A stretch of DNA of 18,684 nucleotides from Bordetella parapertussis. GTDB taxonomy: Bacteria > Pseudomonadota > Gammaproteobacteria > Burkholderiales > Burkholderiaceae_B. The translations under genes were made by a program, and so were the position numbers. Below are positions 1-6,733 of this stretch, piece after piece. Below the pieces are notes generated by a model. The model was not told the DNA's origin and made no database searches. It worked only from the letters and a program-made list of their open reading frames with translations. The stretch is taken from positions 1 to 18,684 of the forward strand of contig CAMBZR010000065.1 in NCBI GenBank assembly GCA_945872285.1. Reading direction: 5' to 3'. Numbering within the stretch: position 1 is the stretch's first letter; every line of letters starts with the position of its first letter.

Positions 1-888
1 GTCAGCAACCAGGCCATAATCTGCCACACCAAAGATCGGCGCTTCGCCATCTTTGTTGACAGCAACGATCACTTTTGAATCTTTCATGCCGGCCAGATGT
101 TGAATCGCCCCAGAAATTCCGATTGCCACATAAAGTTGTGGCGCAACGATTTTTCCGGTTTGACCCACTTGCCAGTCGTTCGGTGCGTACCCTGCATCGA
201 CCGCAGCGCGCGAAGCACCCATGGCCGCGCCAAGCTTATCTGCCAACGGGTCAAGAATTTTGAAGTTTTCAGCGCTGCCCATCCCACGACCACCTGAAAC
301 CACTACGCGGGCACCCGCGAGTTCGGGACGATCGTTTTTAGCAACTTCACGTCCAATAAACGTCGACAGGCCTGCAGAGGCCACGGCGCTAATGACTTCA
401 ACCGTTGCACTGCCGCCCTCAGGTGCCGCATCAAAGCCCGTGGTGCGCACGGTGACGACTTTGACGGCCTCGTCAGACTGCACCGTGGCAATCGCGTTAC
501 CAGCGTAGATTGCGCGTTGAAACGTGTTCGGCGAATCGACGGCTTGAATTTCTGAAATCTGAGCAACATCTAGGCACGCGGCCACCCGAGGCGAGACATT
601 TTTGCCTGCAGCCGTTGCCGCAAACAAAATATGACTATAACCACTGGCTAACGCCAAGACTTGCTGGGCCACGTTTTCAGCCAACCCGTCTGCCAAGGCA
701 GGCGACTCAGCGAGCAACACTTTTGACACACCAGAAATTTTTGCAGCATGGTCGGCGATGGCGCGTGCGTTGCCGCCAGCCACCAAGACGTGAATGTCGC
801 CGCCAATTTTTGCGGCAGCTGCTACGACGTTATGCGTCGCACCCTTAAGTTGAACGTTATCGTGTTCAGCGATGACAAGTATTGACAT
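1..888 (-). CDS. etfA: Electron transfer flavoprotein alpha subunit, cut at its C-terminus by the window edge
   Basis: I translated this frame by hand from the ATG at 886-888 (MSILVIAEHDN) to base 1: 296 codons stay open. The family is about 310 residues, so only about a dozen C-terminal residues are missing. EtfA carries the FAD of the EtfAB heterodimer, which passes electrons from acyl-CoA and other dehydrogenases to ETF:quinone oxidoreductase. The N-terminal nucleotide-binding-like half is followed by the FAD domain. Visible motifs include VSGGRGMGS, GASRAAVDAGYAP and VGQTGKIVAPQLY, and the ETF-alpha signature LYVAIGISGAIQHLAG followed by VIVAVN. It starts two bases after the etfB stop, so the two form one transcription unit. 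The ribosome site is poor (GGTGG), which suggests coupling to etfB. There is no frameshift in the visible part. Confidence 0.97.
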   Translation of the reverse strand, partial: MSILVIAEHDNVQLKGATHNVVAAAAKIGGDIHVLVAGGNARAIADHAAKISGVSKVLLAESPALADGLAENVAQQVLALASGYSHILFAATAAGKNVSPRVAACLDVAQISEIQAVDSPNTFQRAIYAGNAIATVQSDEAVKVVTVRTTGFDAAPEGGSATVEVISAVASAGLSTFIGREVAKNDRPELAGARVVVSGGRGMGSAENFKILDPLADKLGAAMGASRAAVDAGYAPNDWQVGQTGKIVAPQLYVAIGISGAIQHLAGMKDSKVIVAVNKDGEAPIFGVADYGLVAD

Positions 889-890
889 AG

Positions 891-1643
891 TTACACCACC
901 ACCTTTGCTTCGTTTTTTAGTTTGTCTACCAAAGCCGCAACGTCTTGCACTTTGATACCAGCCGAGCGTGCTGCAGGCTCAACGACCTTTAGCGTTTTCA
1001 GACGCGGCGTCACATCGACACCGAGTGATTCAGGCGTCACGATATCAAGCTGCTTTTTCTTGGACTTCATAATATTAGGCAAGGTCACGTAGCGTGGCTC
1101 GTTTAAGCGCAGATCAGTCGTCACGATTGCGGGGAGTTTGAGTTCGATGGTTTCGAGTCCACCATCGACTTCACGGGTCACGCGAGCGACGCCGTCACCG
1201 AGTTCAATTTTGCTTGCAAAGGTCGCCTGCGACCATCCTAGCAACGCGGCAAGCATCTGACCTGTCTGGTTTGAGTCGTCGTCAATCGCCTGTTTACCTA
1301 AGATGATCAGTTGCGGCTGCTCTTTCTCGGCCAGCACTTTAAGCAATTTTGCAACGGCCAGAGGCTGAAGTTCGACGTCGGTTTGCACCAGAATGCCGCG
1401 ATCGGCACCAATCGCCATGGCCGTGCGCAAGGTTTCTTGGCATTGCGCCACACCACAAGAGACTGCGATTACCTCAGTGGCCGCGCCCTTCTCTTTTAGC
1501 CGCGTCGCTTCTTCTACTGCGATTTCATCAAAGGGATTCATCGACATCTTGACGTTAGCAATATCAACGCCCGTGTGATCCGACTTGACGCGCACTTTGA
1601 CGTTGTAGTCTACGACGCGCTTAACAGGAACAAGCACTTTCAT
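891..1643 (-). CDS. etfB: Electron transfer flavoprotein beta subunit
   Basis: This 250-residue protein has the usual EtfB length (about 250). EtfB is the partner of EtfA; it binds AMP structurally and contains the site that docks on dehydrogenases. The N-terminus [19 protein letters not shown] and the early [12 protein letters not shown] segment are typical. The ETF-beta signature is visible as [17 protein letters not shown] followed by AIVTT. The recognition-loop region follows as [18 protein letters not shown]. The ATG at 1641-1643 has a good Shine-Dalgarno GGAG eight bases upstream. It is the first gene of the etfB-etfA pair and is transcribed divergently from mltB across a 132-base gap. 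Identification is firm. Confidence 0.98.
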   Translation of the reverse strand: MKVLVPVKRVVDYNVKVRVKSDHTGVDIANVKMSMNPFDEIAVEEATRLKEKGAATEVIAVSCGVAQCQETLRTAMAIGADRGILVQTDVELQPLAVAKLLKVLAEKEQPQLIILGKQAIDDDSNQTGQMLAALLGWSQATFASKIELGDGVARVTREVDGGLETIELKLPAIVTTDLRLNEPRYVTLPNIMKSKKKQLDIVTPESLGVDVTPRLKTLKVVEPAARSAGIKVQDVAALVDKLKNEAKVVV

Positions 1644-1775
1644 CCAGCGATCTCCATATCAAAAATATAGCTTCATCAGGTCTGACGCCCGACAATCAAC
1701 CTCTGATTCTACCGGAACTCACGCCCAAGCTCAGGCAGTCGGTATGATATTGACTGCTTTCACAAGGAAATCCTG
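1644..1775. promoter_or_regulatory. Divergent promoter region between etfB and mltB
   Basis: This gap must hold promoters for both directions. For mltB, TATGAT at 1743-1748 is a 5/6 match to the -10 consensus; the hexamer 17 bases upstream is CACGCC (1720-1725), a poor -35. It would give a leader of about 20 bases containing the AAGGAAA ribosome site at 1764-1770. For etfB, TAGAAT on the minus strand (1711-1706) is a possible -10 without a clear -35. The gap ends on the etfB side with an AT-rich stretch. These are pattern matches only; no operator palindrome was recognised. Confidence 0.4.
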
Positions 1776-2969
1776 ATGCTCAGCGCTTATCGATTGCTTC
1801 AATTCAGTTTGCTTGCCGCCCTAATCACCGGTTGCGCGACCTCGCCGACAACGGGACCAAACACGGTTGGAGCAAAGCAGCCCAGTCCAGACACTGGGGC
1901 CGCTCGCAGCCCCAGTGGGGGCACAACAAGCACTGGCACACCAACTACCGCACTTGGCGCCCGCGGGGGGTCTGCCAGCACAGACGGTCGCTTTGACCCA
2001 GCTTCCAGGCCGCAAACAGACGCCGCCCGCCGCGCAACCATGCAACGCTTTGGCGTTGAGCTTGCTGCAAACCGTCAACTAACAGAGAGAAGCGTACTGG
2101 AATTACTGAGCGAGGCGCGTTATAACCCCACCGTGGCGCGTATTGTGGCCCCACCCGCTGTCGGACAGCCGCGCGCATCTCGCAGCTGGGCCACTTACCG
2201 CGGGCGAGTGGTTGAACCGCTTCGCATCGCACAAGGCGAAGCCTTCATGCAACAGTACAGCGCCGAACTTAAGCGCGCCAGTACGCGCTATGGCGTGCCA
2301 CAAAATATCATCGCTGCCATTATTGGCGTCGAGACCCTCTACGGCAAAAGTCAGGGCAGCTTTCGTGTGCTCGACTCACTTGCCACGCTCGGTTTTGATT
2401 ACCCTGACGCGTCACGCCCCGATCGGGCCGAGATGTTCAGGGGCCAGCTTGCCGACCTGATCGAACTTGACTTAACGGGCCGCCTTGACGCGCGCACGCT
2501 AAAAGGTTCTTACGCAGGCGCGGTAGGCATCCCGCAATTCATGCCAGGCAGCATCAAACGCTTTGCCGTGAGCGCCCAAGGGGCTCAAGCAATCAACCTC
2601 AGCACCAATATGGCAGATGCAATTGATTCGGTGGCAAATTTTTTAGTTGAGCACGGCTGGCAACGCGGGTTGCCCGTCTTTGTACCCGTCAAGCTCGCCG
2701 CAGGCGCAGACAATCTCGTAGAAGGGGGCTTAAAACCTACCCTTGACTGGCCTCAACTTCAAGCTGCAGGCGCCACGCTAGCCCCAGGAGCCAAAGACGC
2801 CCCCTGGATGCGCACAGCGCTAGGCGTGATCGACTTGCCCGAACAAGCCGCTGGCACCGTTGAATTGCGTACCGCCACACAAAACTTTTTTACGATTACC
2901 CAATACAACCGAAGCTATTTTTATGCCGCCTCGGTGGCTGATCTTGCCCGGGCCTTGGCAAGCGAGTAG
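1776..2969 (+). CDS. mltB: Membrane-bound lytic murein transglycosylase B, lipoprotein
   Basis: This 397-residue protein is the only plus-strand gene. The N-terminus has a lipoprotein signal: a hydrophobic stretch (residues 7-18) and a lipobox ending ITGC with Cys20 as the probable lipidation site, so it should sit on the periplasmic face of the outer membrane. Residues 23-80 form a Ser/Thr/Pro/Gly-rich linker of low complexity. The catalytic domain of the MltB type (family 103 lytic transglycosylases) follows. It contains YGVPQNIIAAIIGVETLYG with the probable catalytic Glu186, then GSYAGAVGIPQFMPGSIKRF and DAIDSVANFLVEHGW. It cleaves the MurNAc-GlcNAc bond, leaving 1,6-anhydro-muropeptides. 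The ATG has a strong AAGGAAA site 5 bases upstream. It converges with cysM. It is slightly longer than E. coli MltB (361), mainly because of the linker. Confidence 0.96.
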   Translation: MLSAYRLLQFSLLAALITGCATSPTTGPNTVGAKQPSPDTGAARSPSGGTTSTGTPTTALGARGGSASTDGRFDPASRPQTDAARRATMQRFGVELAANRQLTERSVLELLSEARYNPTVARIVAPPAVGQPRASRSWATYRGRVVEPLRIAQGEAFMQQYSAELKRASTRYGVPQNIIAAIIGVETLYGKSQGSFRVLDSLATLGFDYPDASRPDRAEMFRGQLADLIELDLTGRLDARTLKGSYAGAVGIPQFMPGSIKRFAVSAQGAQAINLSTNMADAIDSVANFLVEHGWQRGLPVFVPVKLAAGADNLVEGGLKPTLDWPQLQAAGATLAPGAKDAPWMRTALGVIDLPEQAAGTVELRTATQNFFTITQYNRSYFYAASVADLARALASE

Positions 2970-2977
2970 TCCTGCTG

Positions 2978-3011
2978 CCTCAGCCGCGTGGCCTAGCGCT
3001 TAGGGCTGAGG
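2978..3011. terminator. Inverted repeat between convergent mltB and cysM, possible shared terminator
   Basis: CCTCAGCC (2978-2985) and GGCTGAGG (3004-3011) are perfect 8-base inverted arms around an 18-base loop. The right arm lies inside the end of cysM. The position just after the mltB stop (2967-2969) and at the cysM stop (3000-3002) fits a bidirectional transcription stop. Neither side has a T-tract, so it is not a canonical intrinsic terminator. It could help Rho-dependent termination or protect 3' ends. Confidence 0.4.
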
Positions 3012-3914
3012 ATCAAACAGGCCGGTCGAGAGATAGCGATCGCCGCGATCGCAAACAATAAAAGCAATCGTGGCGTTGCGAGCGGTTTCAGACACCCGTA
3101 AGGCTGCAACCAAAGCACCCGCGGCCGAGACCCCGGCACAGATGCCCTCTTCGGCGGCTAGACGCCTGGCCATGTTTTCTGCGTCTTTTTGCTCGATCGA
3201 TTCAAACTGATCGACTCGCTTGGGATCATAAATTGCAGGCAGATAAGCTTCGGGCCATTTTCGGATACCCGCAATCTGCGAACCCTCGGCGGGCTGGGCA
3301 CCCACAATCGTGATAGCTGGATTTTTGGATTTTAAATAACGGCTGACACCCATGATCGTACCCGTGGTACCCATCGCACTCACAAAGTGTGTGATCGCGC
3401 CGCCCGTTTGCTCCCAGAGCTCGGGACCCGTGGTTTTAAAGTGCGCTAAGGGGTTGTCGGGGTTGGCAAATTGATCAAGGACTTTACCCTGCCCTTGCGC
3501 CTGCATTTTGCCTGCGAGATCACGCGCCAATTCCATGCCACCGCCACTCGCGGGTGTCAGAATCAACTCTGCGCCATAGGCAGCCATCGAGGCGCGACGT
3601 TCGACCGAGAGGTTATCGGGCATGATCAAGATCATTTTATAGCCGCGCATCGCTGCGGTCATGGCCAAGGCGATACCTGTGTTGCCGCTGGTGGCCTCGA
3701 TTAGTGTGTCGCCCGGTTTGATCTCACCACGCGCCTCGGCGCCCAAAATCATGGCTAAAGCCGGACGATCTTTGACCGAGCCCGCTGGGTTGTTACCTTC
3801 GAGCTTACCGAGCACAATATTGCCACGCTCGAGAGCGAGCTTTGAAAGTAAGCGCTGCAAGCGTACCAGCGGGGTGTTGCCTACGGCATTTTCAACGCTA
3901 GGATATGTTTTCAT
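3000..3914 (-). CDS. cysM: Cysteine synthase B (O-acetylserine sulfhydrylase, thiosulfate-using type)
   Basis: The protein has 304 residues from the ATG at 3912-3914 (MKTYPSVENAVGNTPLVRL), or 308 from an in-frame ATG at 3924-3926. I prefer the shorter form because it matches the family N-terminus and a -10-like TATGAT covers the upstream ATG. CysM is a fold-type II PLP enzyme that joins O-acetylserine with sulfide, or with thiosulfate to give S-sulfocysteine. The PLP lysine is in NPAGSVKDRPA (Lys48), the substrate loop is EATSGNTGIA, and the phosphate-binding loop is SAMGTTGTIMG. The segment GIRKWPEAYLP resembles the basic loop that distinguishes E. coli CysM from CysK. It lies 121 bases after comEA and converges with mltB. 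No clear Shine-Dalgarno is visible before either start. Confidence 0.96.
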   Translation of the reverse strand: MKTYPSVENAVGNTPLVRLQRLLSKLALERGNIVLGKLEGNNPAGSVKDRPALAMILGAEARGEIKPGDTLIEATSGNTGIALAMTAAMRGYKMILIMPDNLSVERRASMAAYGAELILTPASGGGMELARDLAGKMQAQGQGKVLDQFANPDNPLAHFKTTGPELWEQTGGAITHFVSAMGTTGTIMGVSRYLKSKNPAITIVGAQPAEGSQIAGIRKWPEAYLPAIYDPKRVDQFESIEQKDAENMARRLAAEEGICAGVSAAGALVAALRVSETARNATIAFIVCDRGDRYLSTGLFDPQP

Positions 3915-3950
3915 GTGCACAATCATACCAAAGCCTAGCGAACCGGCGTG
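3915..3950 (-). promoter_or_regulatory. Possible cysM promoter giving a leaderless mRNA
   Basis: On the minus strand CACGCC (3950-3945), a 17-base spacer and TATGAT (3927-3922) precede the ATG at 3914 by exactly seven bases. The bases before the -10 read TGG, an extended -10 arrangement that can compensate for a weak -35. Transcription would then begin at or beside the A of the start codon. This agrees with the missing Shine-Dalgarno. It is a pattern match only. Confidence 0.4.
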
Positions 3951-3979
3951 CCTGACTCATGGAGGATCACTCACAGTTT

Positions 3980-4008
3980 GGGGGATAGCCGCAACCGGGC
4001 CAGCCCCC
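3980..4008. other. GC-rich hairpin between comEA and cysM
   Basis: GGGGG (3980-3984) pairs with CCCCC (4004-4008), and GCC (3988-3990) with GGC (3998-4000), forming an imperfect GC-rich hairpin about 30 bases downstream of the comEA stop. There is no T-tract on either strand, so it is a weak terminator candidate. It could mark the 3' end of comEA mRNA or stall polymerase. Confidence 0.35.
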
Positions 4009-4035
4009 GCATTCTGACAGCATGATCTGCAAAGG

Positions 4036-4590
4036 CTAAAGCGCTGGCGCAGGCTCAATTGTTGGTGTCGCAACGCCGCCTGCTGCAGGGGCACGCGCGC
4101 GTAAAGGGGCTTCCTCAGAGCCCGGCACCCCCAACGAAGCGTCTTGTGAGGTGCGCGCGTTAATCCTTCGCCCCTCACCCGAGACTCGCAAGCCCGCGGC
4201 CTGCAACGCCTGAAGGCGCTTGGGGCCAATGCCTCGCACACGGTCAGACAAATCCTCAAGCGATTCAAACCGACCGGCGCGGTTGCGCTCTTGCACAATA
4301 ATTTGCGCGGTGCGCGGACCCACACCCCGCAACGCTTTAAGCTGCTCTGCGGTGGCTGCATTTAAATCGAGCGCGTGCACCGACAAGCCAACCCCCATGC
4401 CGGCGAGCATCGCCGCCATGCTGGCGCGCCGCGCTACACGATCGCGCCCCTGAGGCATAAACGGAAACGCCCAGCGCGCGGACGCACGCTTTGCAGCCTC
4501 TGGGGGAAGTCTGGCTGGTTTGAGAGAAGTGAGTGCGGGACGCTCAAGCGCCAAAGGCACTGCAACGGTTGCATCGATAAAAGGGTTCAT
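4036..4590 (-). CDS. comEA: ComEA-like helix-hairpin-helix DNA-binding protein, probably exported or membrane-anchored
   Basis: This 184-residue protein contains a ComEA-type double helix-hairpin-helix domain at about residues 74-138: LNAATAEQLKALRGVGPRTA, then GRFESLEDLSDRVRGIGPKR. In naturally competent bacteria such periplasmic proteins bind incoming double-stranded DNA and pull it through the outer membrane. A signal-like segment (RRASMAAMLAGMGVGLSVHA, about residues 54-73) directly precedes the domain. About 50 unusual residues come before that segment, and a Pro/Ala-rich tail of about 45 residues follows the domain. The start is uncertain. The ATG at 4588-4590 has GAGG (4601-4598) seven bases upstream; Met45 (4456-4458) would give a classical signal peptide but has no ribosome site. 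A role in competence is family inference; no other com genes are nearby. Confidence 0.88.
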   Translation of the reverse strand: MNPFIDATVAVPLALERPALTSLKPARLPPEAAKRASARWAFPFMPQGRDRVARRASMAAMLAGMGVGLSVHALDLNAATAEQLKALRGVGPRTAQIIVQERNRAGRFESLEDLSDRVRGIGPKRLQALQAAGLRVSGEGRRINARTSQDASLGVPGSEEAPLRARAPAAGGVATPTIEPAPAL

Positions 4591-4601
4591 AACGCTGCCT
4601 C

Positions 4602-4657
4602 AAAAACAAAGGTGGCGCGAACCAGACCAGGCCTTAGGCTGCCAAGTCTGTCGCCAC
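4602..4657 (-). terminator. Rho-independent terminator directly upstream of comEA
   Basis: Read on the minus strand, GTGGCG (4657-4652) pairs with CGCCAC (4617-4612), CAGAC (4650-4646) with GTCTG (4627-4623), and CAGCC (4641-4637) with GGCCTG (4633-4628, one bulged G) around a TAA loop. The stem is followed at once by C, then TTTGTTTTT (4610-4602). The orientation fits ending hldD transcription or a small RNA. The next four bases (4601-4598) are the GAGG ribosome site of comEA, so no promoter fits between terminator and gene. Confidence 0.75.
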
Positions 4658-4790
4658 GCTATCTTGAGGGATTGCGCTGCCTGACAGTGCAAACGAGCAT
4701 CACGTTGTCCAAGCGTAGTCCCCCGAGGGACTTAAACCCTTCCCTGCTCATCAGGCTGAACAGGTCAGAAACACGCGTCGGATGCGCCAA
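4602..4790 (-). ncRNA. Candidate structured RNA in the hldD-comEA gap (small RNA, hldD 3' UTR product or comEA leader)
   Basis: The 215-base gap 4591-4805 has no credible reading frame but is rich in nested inverted repeats. On the minus strand GCCTGA (4756-4751) pairs with TCAGGC (4684-4679) and GAGCA (4749-4745) with TGCTC (4699-4695). At the tip AGTCCC (4732-4727) pairs with GGGACT (4722-4717) around TCGG. A second hairpin with a T-tract ends the region. Close to hldD is the palindrome CGCCAAGGTTGGCG (4785-4798). The 5' end is a guess and I saw no good promoter. I compared it from memory with 6S RNA, SRP RNA and tmRNA and could not match conserved elements of any. Whether it is a separate RNA is inference. 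Confidence 0.4.
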
Positions 4791-4805
4791 GGTTGGCGTG
4801 AGACT

Positions 4806-5807
4806 TTACTTAACCACAGCACTTGACGCGTGCAGGCCGCGAACGTATTCAGCGACCCCCGTCTGCACATCGCGCATCGGCGCAGTAAAGCCCGTGGCGC
4901 GCAGCGCCGAGATATCGGCTTGGGTATAGCTTTGATAACGCCCCTTCAAATCTTCAGGAAACGCCATGTAACGCAGTGAACCGTGCTTGACAAGGTCAAC
5001 AAGTGCCATCGGTGCCTGCCCACTTAGTGCGCGCAGCGTGTTCACCACCGTGCTGGCCACGTCATTGAACGGTTGCGCACGTCCCGAGCCACAATTAAAG
5101 ATACCTGACACTTCAGGGTGGTCCAAAAAGTGTAAATTGACTTCGACCACATCGTGCACAGAGATAAAGTCGCGCAACTGTCCGCCGTCAGCATAACCAT
5201 CCCAGCCACCGAACAGGCGCACATGGCCCTCGTCGATAAACTGATTCATGTTATGAAAGGCAACCGAGGCCATACGCCCTTTATGCTGCTCTTGTGGGCC
5301 ATACACGTTGAAGTAACGCAAGCCAACCACCTGAGAGGTTAAAGACGCCATTCGCGCGCGCAGCACCTGATCAAATAAAAACTTTGAGTAGCCGTACACA
5401 TTAAGCGGCTTTTCGTTTTCAAGCGCTTCGCGATAATGTGGGCCCGCCCCATAGACGGCGGCTGAGGACGCATATATCAAGGGAATTTTGTGCGCATGAC
5501 AATAATCAAATATTTCAAGGGTGACACGATAATTATTGTCCATCATAAAGTGCCCGTCTCGCTCGGTCGTATCCGAGCAGGCCCCCTGATGAAACACCGC
5601 GCGTACGCTGGGCAAAGAGCCGTTCAGCACGCCACGCCGAAAATCATCTTTGTGCATGTAGTCGGCGATTTTGCCCTCAACCAAATTCACAAACTTATCG
5701 CCATCGGTGAGATCATCAACCGCCAAAATATTGGTCAGACCCCGACGGTTTAAGCCACGAATGATATTGCTGCCAATAAAACCAGCGGCTCCAGTCACTA
5801 CAATCAT
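4806..5807 (-). CDS. hldD: ADP-L-glycero-D-manno-heptose 6-epimerase
   Basis: This 333-residue protein belongs to the extended short-chain dehydrogenase family. HldD is the last step of ADP-heptose synthesis, turning ADP-D-glycero- into ADP-L-glycero-beta-D-manno-heptose for the LPS inner core; it acts in the cytoplasm with bound NADP. Visible are the nucleotide-binding [10 protein letters not shown] (residues 5-14), the family-typical [11 protein letters not shown] (72-82), SSAAVYG and the catalytic pair Tyr138/Lys142 in [30 protein letters not shown] and the [14 protein letters not shown] segment are also present. The length agrees with known HldD (about 310-330). The ATG overlaps the hldE stop as ATGA (5804-5807) and has GGAG at 5818-5815. 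It appears to be the last gene of the lapA-lapB-hldE-hldD unit. Confidence 0.97.
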   Translation of the reverse strand: MIVVTGAAGFIGSNIIRGLNRRGLTNILAVDDLTDGDKFVNLVEGKIADYMHKDDFRRGVLNGSLPSVRAVFHQGACSDTTERDGHFMMDNNYRVTLEIFDYCHAHKIPLIYASSAAVYGAGPHYREALENEKPLNVYGYSKFLFDQVLRARMASLTSQVVGLRYFNVYGPQEQHKGRMASVAFHNMNQFIDEGHVRLFGGWDGYADGGQLRDFISVHDVVEVNLHFLDHPEVSGIFNCGSGRAQPFNDVASTVVNTLRALSGQAPMALVDLVKHGSLRYMAFPEDLKGRYQSYTQADISALRATGFTAPMRDVQTGVAEYVRGLHASSAVVK

Positions 5808-6733
5808 GCGAGTTCTCCGGCCGTTACGATAGAGGTTCCTAGTTTACCCACCACGATGCCGCCCGCGCGATTGGCCCAACGCATGGCCTCTGGCCAGTCG
5901 ACCCCTGCCGCGCGCATGACCGCCAAGGTTGCCAACACAGTGTCGCCGGCGCCCGAAACATCAAACACTTCGTGCGCCTGTGCCTCAACGTGGTCGTGCC
6001 CGTTGGCAGTAAAAAGCGTCATGCCCTGCTCTGAACGTGTCACTAGCAAAGCCTCGAGCTCGAGCTGATCGCGCAACCCTTGCGCGCGCTCGGCTAAATC
6101 GGCCTCACTGGTCCAATGCCCAACCGCTTGTTGCATCTCGCCGCGATTGGGTGTGACAAGGGTCGCGCCACGATAGCGTTGGTAATCACTGCCCTTGGGG
6201 TCGACCAACACCGCAATGCGATGCTGACGTGCTAGCGTAATTAACGCCTCAACGTGCGCCAAGGCACCTTTAGCATAGTCTGAAAACACCACGACATCGT
6301 GTGCGGCGAACAGCGGTGCCACTCGCTCATGCAACGCGTCAAGCAAGGCGGGCGTCGGTTTTTCTTCAAAGTCGATACGTAATAATTGTTGTTGACGGCC
6401 CAGTACACGCATCTTAAGCGTTGTCGGATGCGCCGCATCGGCAATTAAATGGGCCTGAACACCGGCTTGAGCCAGCAATTCGTGCACCCGTGTGGCTGCC
6501 TCATCAGCGCCCACTAGCCCCACCAAAGTGACTTGCGCACCCAAAGCCACGGCGTTGCGTGCCACATTGGCGGCGCCCCCCAGGCGATCTTCGCGACGCA
6601 CAACATGCACCACGGGCACGGGCGCCTCGGGCGAGATTCGCTCAACCTCACCAAACCAATAACGGTCCAGCATCACATCACCCACCACCAAAACACGGGC
6701 GCGAGCGACAGCCTCTTTAGGGAATGTATTCAT
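5804..6733 (-). CDS. hldE: D-glycero-beta-D-manno-heptose-7-phosphate kinase (stand-alone RfaE domain I)
   Basis: This 309-residue PfkB/ribokinase-type sugar kinase phosphorylates D-glycero-beta-D-manno-heptose 7-phosphate at C1 to give the 1,7-bisphosphate for ADP-heptose synthesis. The family-typical N-terminus ([15 protein letters not shown], then SPEAPVPVV) is present. So are the glycine pair region [12 protein letters not shown] (residues 49-60) and the PfkB signature [11 protein letters not shown], with Asp264 as probable catalytic base. E. coli HldE is about 477 residues because a C-terminal adenylyltransferase is fused. Here that domain is absent and the frame ends straight into hldD, so the adenylyltransferase (hldC/rfaE2) should be elsewhere; the strict name may be hldA/rfaE1. 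It overlaps lapB as ATGA (6730-6733), with GGAAG eight bases before the start. Confidence 0.95.
   Translation of the reverse strand: MNTFPKEAVARARVLVVGDVMLDRYWFGEVERISPEAPVPVVHVVRREDRLGGAANVARNAVALGAQVTLVGLVGADEAATRVHELLAQAGVQAHLIADAAHPTTLKMRVLGRQQQLLRIDFEEKPTPALLDALHERVAPLFAAHDVVVFSDYAKGALAHVEALITLARQHRIAVLVDPKGSDYQRYRGATLVTPNRGEMQQAVGHWTSEADLAERAQGLRDQLELEALLVTRSEQGMTLFTANGHDHVEAQAHEVFDVSGAGDTVLATLAVMRAAGVDWPEAMRWANRAGGIVVGKLGTSIVTAGELA

Noticed and set aside
1799..2232. Minus-strand open frames opposite mltB
   Set aside because: They mirror the low-complexity linker of MltB; no ribosome sites and no plausible protein features.
4602..4790. 6S RNA, SRP RNA or tmRNA in the hldD-comEA gap
   Set aside because: The length suits 6S RNA and a 5'-3' closing helix is possible. 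But I could not place its conserved central bubble, and the 3' third folds better as a terminator hairpin. The SRP core motif and the tmRNA 5' end are absent. Left as an unassigned candidate.
4785..4798. Palindrome CGCCAAGGTTGGCG as the hldD terminator
   Set aside because: It is just after the hldD stop but the loop is very small and no T-tract follows; the hairpin at 4602-4657 is far better.
4375..4929. 184-codon plus-strand open frame across comEA, the gap and hldD
   Set aside because: It runs antisense to two recognised genes and through the structured gap, with Arg/Ser/Pro-rich composition and no ribosome site or domain.
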